Shown piece by piece: positions 7,303 through 10,912 of a DNA stretch of 10,912 bases. The position numbers were made by a program, and so were the translations under genes. Source of the stretch: an uncultured Bacteroides sp. Lineage in GTDB: Bacteria > Bacteroidota > Bacteroidia > Bacteroidales > Bacteroidaceae. Every line of letters starts with the position of its first letter. Position 1 is the first letter of the stretch. The DNA is taken from positions 1 to 10,912 of the forward strand of contig USPQ01000096.1 of NCBI GenBank assembly GCA_900556625.1. The letters run 5' to 3'. Under the pieces are notes generated by a model. That model was not told the origin of the DNA. It searched no databases and saw only the letters and a program-made list of their open reading frames with translations.

Positions 7303-8073
7303 TTAATCAAATATAGCTTTCTCAGATAGACGTACCACCTGCCTACAATTATTCTTCAATTCAAATACGACTACCCGGTTAATACCTTTAGCTAGTATAG
7401 CAGCTGGTACCGGAATAGTCCGCTGAGAAATATTCTCCCAAAAAGAACCTATATACTGCCCGTTTATCCAGACTTCTCCCATTCCCCAGCCCGAAGTATC
7501 TAAAAAGATGTCTGTCGGAGTTTCTATCTCAAAAGTACCGCGATAGAAGCAAGGAGACTGTTTTGTTTGACAAGGGGTAAACTGGAGTTCTTCCACGTCA
7601 CAGTCACGTATCAGGAGAGGTGTCATTTTCCAGTTCTCTATTTCAACATCTTCTAAAGTGATACTCCCGAAAAGTCCCTTGGAATTGTCCAATATCTCAG
7701 GTCCATAAGTAATACGTCCTATATTCTCTGCATAAAGTTGCAGATGATGTGTACCCGTAGAAACAGTCAGCTTAATATTCTTCTGATTATCAGTGATCCA
7801 GCCTTGTAATCTTCCATCAACATAGACTGAGGCATAGTCCCGAATATTCTCTACCGCCAATATTGGATCCACACCCTCCACAGTAATCTCCGCCTCATAT
7901 AAAGCATAGCCGAACTCAATGCCCAATTCATTCATCGGCAGCAATCCCTCTGATTCCTGAACATCACCATACACTTGCTCTAAAGCCGCGACTTCCTGCA
8001 TCGGAATCTCCTGTGCAGATAAAGTCAGTAAGGACAGGCAAAATAAACAACATATAAATAATTCTCTTCGCAT
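7303..8073 (-). CDS. Secreted GH35-type C-terminal beta-sandwich protein lacking the catalytic barrel
   Basis: 256 residues. Signal peptide about 1-20 (MRRELFICCLFCLSLLTLSA, cleavage near SAQ). The mature part reads like the non-catalytic end of a GH35 beta-galactosidase: LLPMNELGIEFGYALYEAEI (44-63) resembles the 'PLSMEELGQ.YGY.LYRT' start of the GH35 beta domains. IRDYASVYVDGRLQG (77-91) and ENIGRITYGPEI.DNSKG (116-133) resemble 'DRA.V.VDG' and 'ENMGR.NYG....D.KGI'. FLDTSGWGMGEVWINGQYIG (190-209) followed by PVPAAILAKGINRVVVFE (221-238) resembles the C-terminal jelly roll 'DMS.WGKG.VWVNG..LGRYW ... VP...LK.G.N.IVVFE'. The TIM barrel of about 330 residues with the catalytic glutamates is absent, so beta-galactosidase activity is not expected. 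The gene begins 2 bp after the GH2 stop, so the two are probably translated together. Inference: a lectin-like or structural partner of the GH2 enzyme, or another exported glycan-binding protein. Confidence 0.8.
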   Translation of the reverse strand: MRRELFICCLFCLSLLTLSAQEIPMQEVAALEQVYGDVQESEGLLPMNELGIEFGYALYEAEITVEGVDPILAVENIRDYASVYVDGRLQGWITDNQKNIKLTVSTGTHHLQLYAENIGRITYGPEILDNSKGLFGSITLEDVEIENWKMTPLLIRDCDVEELQFTPCQTKQSPCFYRGTFEIETPTDIFLDTSGWGMGEVWINGQYIGSFWENISQRTIPVPAAILAKGINRVVVFELKNNCRQVVRLSEKAIFD

Positions 8074-8075
8074 AA

Positions 8076-10799
8076 CTATTTTATTAAAAAGGATTGAATA
8101 AACTCTTCTTTTACAGTTGCTCGGGGAGCAAATTGGCCACTCTTCACATATTGATCAATACTCTTCAGCAATTGTTGAGTAGCAGGACGTTTATCCAGAT
8201 CTTTCCGAGTATCAACAGCCAATACCAACAGTTTACCATTGTTTACCCTAGCCTCAAAGCCAATCCCTAGTTTCTGATTGGTTTCATAGCTATCTATTAC
8301 CTGGATAAACGGACGAAGTTCTTGCGGAGTATCCGTCATATCAATCACTTTTGCATTCGTCAGAATATCCCACCACTGCCAATCAAGATGCTTTTCAGTG
8401 ATGAAGTCTGCAAACATGGGCTGATCGGCATGAATAAGACAACCCAGTGTCGTTGGTGCCCATTTGAACATAATCGGATTCCAAAAATGATTGTGAAATA
8501 CAGACTTACGCCCTTTCACTTTGTTCGGCTTCGGACAAAGAACAACTTTTTTCCCTTCTTGGAGATATTGTTTCGCTTTCGCATCATAGGTTGTTGTATA
8601 TAATACATCAGGCGTTGTCTGCATCAAATCTTTATGATGGGGATAGACCCATATATCCCAACTATTATGAACTTTGTCACCAACGGACAGATGTATGGTT
8701 AATTTCTGCGGAGCAGTCACCGAATTCAACATATACTGAAACGTTCCAAGTGGAAAGACACCATAGTTTCCTATTCTTTGTGTCTTCAGTCTGCCGGATT
8801 TCAGAACTCTGCCGGAAGCATCGGTAATCCACCACTTAGCTTTTGCACTTTTCAAGATAGAGGGACTATAATTATACACTTCTGCCTTCCCTTCAAAAGT
8901 TTCATCACAATAATAGGCTCGTTTAGGAAAACGTAGTAAAGCAACAGTGGGTGCACAAAACTCACGGAATTTTTCAGGAGTAATCAAACCTTTAGACTCC
9001 CAAAACGGGTCGAGAATACCAACCGGAGCATATCCCTGTCCTGTAAAATCATTCAAGGCCAGAAGTTGAAAACCGGATTTAAGAGAAGTACGAAGTTCAG
9101 CTTCAATAACATCTTTATATTCCAGTACAGTCTGAGCCCCTGATACACGGAAGAAATCATCTGCTTGATCCAACATACCGTTTGCCGCCAATGATTCACG
9201 GAAAACTTCAAAGTTTCGAGCTTGAACCGGACCGGTAAAATTTGGAATCTCCTTGAAGTTAGGATATATACAACGCTGTCCCGACTCATGAGAGATCACA
9301 GGCACATCAATGCCCAATTCTTTATTTTTATCCCAATCAGTATATGGCCGTCCTTCGTATATAGCCATATGTCCTTTAGGCGTTTGATGAGTGATGTAAA
9401 ATTGGTCAGACTTCACACGTGTACGGGCTGTCGAACCACTAAATAGCCTGCGTTTGTCACTGACCCTCCCATAATGGGTTAGTTCTTCTATAAAATCAAA
9501 ATTACCGGTTATCTCATTACCATTACAGTAAAGAACAAAAGAGGGGTGATTACCATATTCTTTCAAGATAGCTTTTTGTTCACGACGGAAAAAGTCATAA
9601 CGTTTCTCATCCGGTTCGGCATCCTTTCCCCACATCGGCATTTCCACTTCCAGATAAATTCCTAGTTTATCCGCTGTCCGAAATGCCGCAGCAGGTGGAC
9701 ACCAGGAATGGAAACGCATATGGTTCATCCCATAATCTTTCAGAATCGTTAATATACGTTCCCACGAAGCATCATCCACTGGAGCATAACCTGTTTTAGG
9801 AAATACTGCATTTTCTACTGTTCCACGCAAATGTACCCGATGACCATTAATCAGAATATTGTCTCTATCTGCCTTTATTTCACGCATTCCGAAGGTAGCG
9901 GACTGTGTATGTTGATAGTTTGTACTACCCGTAGTCGTTGCCAGATCACATTGCAACGTATAGAGATTAGGAGTAAACTCATCCCACAACCGAATATCTT
10001 TACCTAACGCTATGATATCTTCTACGTAAAATACTGAATCATTCCCAGAAACCATTGTCTCTCTAGTCTGCTTATATTGTTCGCCGGAAATTGTAAAAAA
10101 TGCCTTCCCTGTAACGAGTTTATGAGTGTGATTCAATATCTTCATCCTGACTTTGACTGAATGCTCCGATACATTCGGATACAGTTGCATATCCTCAATA
10201 TATACAGGATCAAGAGCTACCAGTTTCATTTCCCCCAAAATCCCATTCCAGTTTATTTGAGTATATTCCGAATGAGCATGATCCCATTTATGGGTATTGT
10301 ATTGATAACGATTATCAACGCATACAGTAATAAGATGCGTCTTACCCGGTTTCACGAAATCTGTCAGTTCGTGATTGTGGGGAACACTGATATAGTCTAT
10401 TTCACTGACTTCCTTTGTGTCTACATAAATAGAACTCAACCAGTGTACGCGTTCGAAAGATATAAAAATACGTTTGCCTTTCCACTCTTTTGGAATAGTT
10501 ATTTCACGTTGATACCAAGCCGGCCCCATATACTCATACACACGAGTCAAACGGTCAATGTGACGATAAGGAGATTTATAACCAATTTTATAGTCATCCG
10601 TAATCCCTGGTAGAAGGATGCTCTCCTGCAAGCGATGCATATAACGAATATCCAAAGAACCGCGTCGAAAATCCATCAGGTCAGTTTGAAATCCCCATTG
10701 ACCAGACAGATCTATTTCTTGCGTCTGTGCCTTCAATAAAGATAACTGGGTTATCAATACAAATACAATAAGAATGGATTTAATAAACTTTTTTCTCAT
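8076..10799 (-). CDS. GH2-family glycoside hydrolase (beta-galactosidase/beta-glucuronidase type)
   Basis: 907 residues from the ATG at 10799. That start is preferred over a TTG at 10832 in the same frame because MRKKFIKSILIVFVLITQLSL is a clear signal peptide (cleavage near LKAQ). Domains: N-terminal sugar-binding jelly roll about 28-200 (DLSGQWGF, GPAWYQREITIP at 92-103), Ig-like about 200-305, TIM barrel about 306-610, beta domain about 625-720, and a C-terminal domain about 725-905 ending RPATQQLLKSIDQYV. Catalytic acid/base E429 in YCNGNEI (424-430); likely nucleophile E505 in VISHESGQ (501-508). GFQLLALNDFTGQGYAPVGILDPFW (576-600) is typical of a Bacteroides GH2 group. Retaining exo-hydrolysis of a beta-linked terminal sugar is expected; which sugar is not decidable here. 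No -7 promoter match is seen in the 113 bp upstream to the window edge, so the gene may be co-transcribed with a gene further right. Confidence 0.88.
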   Translation of the reverse strand: MRKKFIKSILIVFVLITQLSLLKAQTQEIDLSGQWGFQTDLMDFRRGSLDIRYMHRLQESILLPGITDDYKIGYKSPYRHIDRLTRVYEYMGPAWYQREITIPKEWKGKRIFISFERVHWLSSIYVDTKEVSEIDYISVPHNHELTDFVKPGKTHLITVCVDNRYQYNTHKWDHAHSEYTQINWNGILGEMKLVALDPVYIEDMQLYPNVSEHSVKVRMKILNHTHKLVTGKAFFTISGEQYKQTRETMVSGNDSVFYVEDIIALGKDIRLWDEFTPNLYTLQCDLATTTGSTNYQHTQSATFGMREIKADRDNILINGHRVHLRGTVENAVFPKTGYAPVDDASWERILTILKDYGMNHMRFHSWCPPAAAFRTADKLGIYLEVEMPMWGKDAEPDEKRYDFFRREQKAILKEYGNHPSFVLYCNGNEITGNFDFIEELTHYGRVSDKRRLFSGSTARTRVKSDQFYITHQTPKGHMAIYEGRPYTDWDKNKELGIDVPVISHESGQRCIYPNFKEIPNFTGPVQARNFEVFRESLAANGMLDQADDFFRVSGAQTVLEYKDVIEAELRTSLKSGFQLLALNDFTGQGYAPVGILDPFWESKGLITPEKFREFCAPTVALLRFPKRAYYCDETFEGKAEVYNYSPSILKSAKAKWWITDASGRVLKSGRLKTQRIGNYGVFPLGTFQYMLNSVTAPQKLTIHLSVGDKVHNSWDIWVYPHHKDLMQTTPDVLYTTTYDAKAKQYLQEGKKVVLCPKPNKVKGRKSVFHNHFWNPIMFKWAPTTLGCLIHADQPMFADFITEKHLDWQWWDILTNAKVIDMTDTPQELRPFIQVIDSYETNQKLGIGFEARVNNGKLLVLAVDTRKDLDKRPATQQLLKSIDQYVKSGQFAPRATVKEEFIQSFLIK

Positions 10800-10912
10800 A
10801 CAGTCTTGTATTAAAACATCATATATCAACAATTTATTTTCTACATAGAATAATTAATGATATTATTACTTTACTCTTATAAAGAAATAAAAAGAGAGCA
10901 CTTCAAAAAGTA

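Noticed and set aside
7303..10799. A difference in base composition between the GH2/GH35-like pair and the GH31 gene as a sign of separate transfer
   Set aside because: Hand counts of five lines in the GH2 gene and five in the GH31 gene gave about 43% G+C for each, so no contrast is supported.
10800..10832. Alternative TTG start adding 11 residues to the GH2 protein
   Set aside because: The ATG at 10799 places the positive charges and hydrophobic core of the signal peptide at the N-terminus. The added residues would disturb it.
1..10912. CRISPR arrays, tRNA or rRNA genes, insertion sequences
   Set aside because: No regularly spaced repeats, tRNA-like cloverleaf, transposase frame or terminal inverted repeats were seen on reading both strands.

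Overview
The window looks like part of a Bacteroides-type (Bacteroidota) polysaccharide utilization region. The evidence is the content: four large, co-directional genes (all minus strand) for exported carbohydrate-active proteins, each starting with a signal peptide. Moderate G+C (about 43% in ten lines counted by hand from two of the genes) and two exact matches to the Bacteroides -7 promoter box TAnnTTTG in the gaps before two of the genes agree with this. No SusC/SusD pair, sulfatase or complete regulator lies inside the window, so calling it a PUL is inference.

Layout in transcription order (right to left). (1) 10799-8076: a GH2-family glycosidase with both catalytic glutamates visible. 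(2) 8073-7303, only 2 bp further on: a secreted 256-residue protein that resembles the C-terminal beta-sandwich part of GH35 beta-galactosidases but has no catalytic barrel. (3) After a 117-bp gap with a candidate promoter, 7185-3316: a 1289-residue multimodular GH31 enzyme (GH31 core, FN3, F5/8-type C / CBM32-like, dockerin-like EF-hand pair, cohesin-like end). (4) After a 137-bp gap with a strong 41-nt hairpin and a second candidate promoter, 3178-230: a 982-residue fusion of a GH105 unsaturated-uronide hydrolase and a heparinase II/III-type polysaccharide lyase. (5) At the left edge, 152-1: the start of an open frame that resembles the C-terminal DNA-binding region of Bacteroides TPR/helix-turn-helix regulators. 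It is cut by the window edge and may be a fragment.

How they may work together: the lyase half of (4) would cut an acidic, uronate-containing glycan by beta-elimination and its GH105 half would remove the resulting unsaturated uronic acid. The GH31 enzyme would remove alpha-linked sugars, and the GH2 enzyme would remove beta-linked sugars with the GH35-like sandwich protein as a possible accessory. The exact glycan cannot be read from the sequence. The most unusual items are the catalytic-domain-less GH35-like protein, the lyase plus unsaturated-uronide-hydrolase fusion, and the GH31 enzyme carrying both a dockerin-like and a cohesin-like module.
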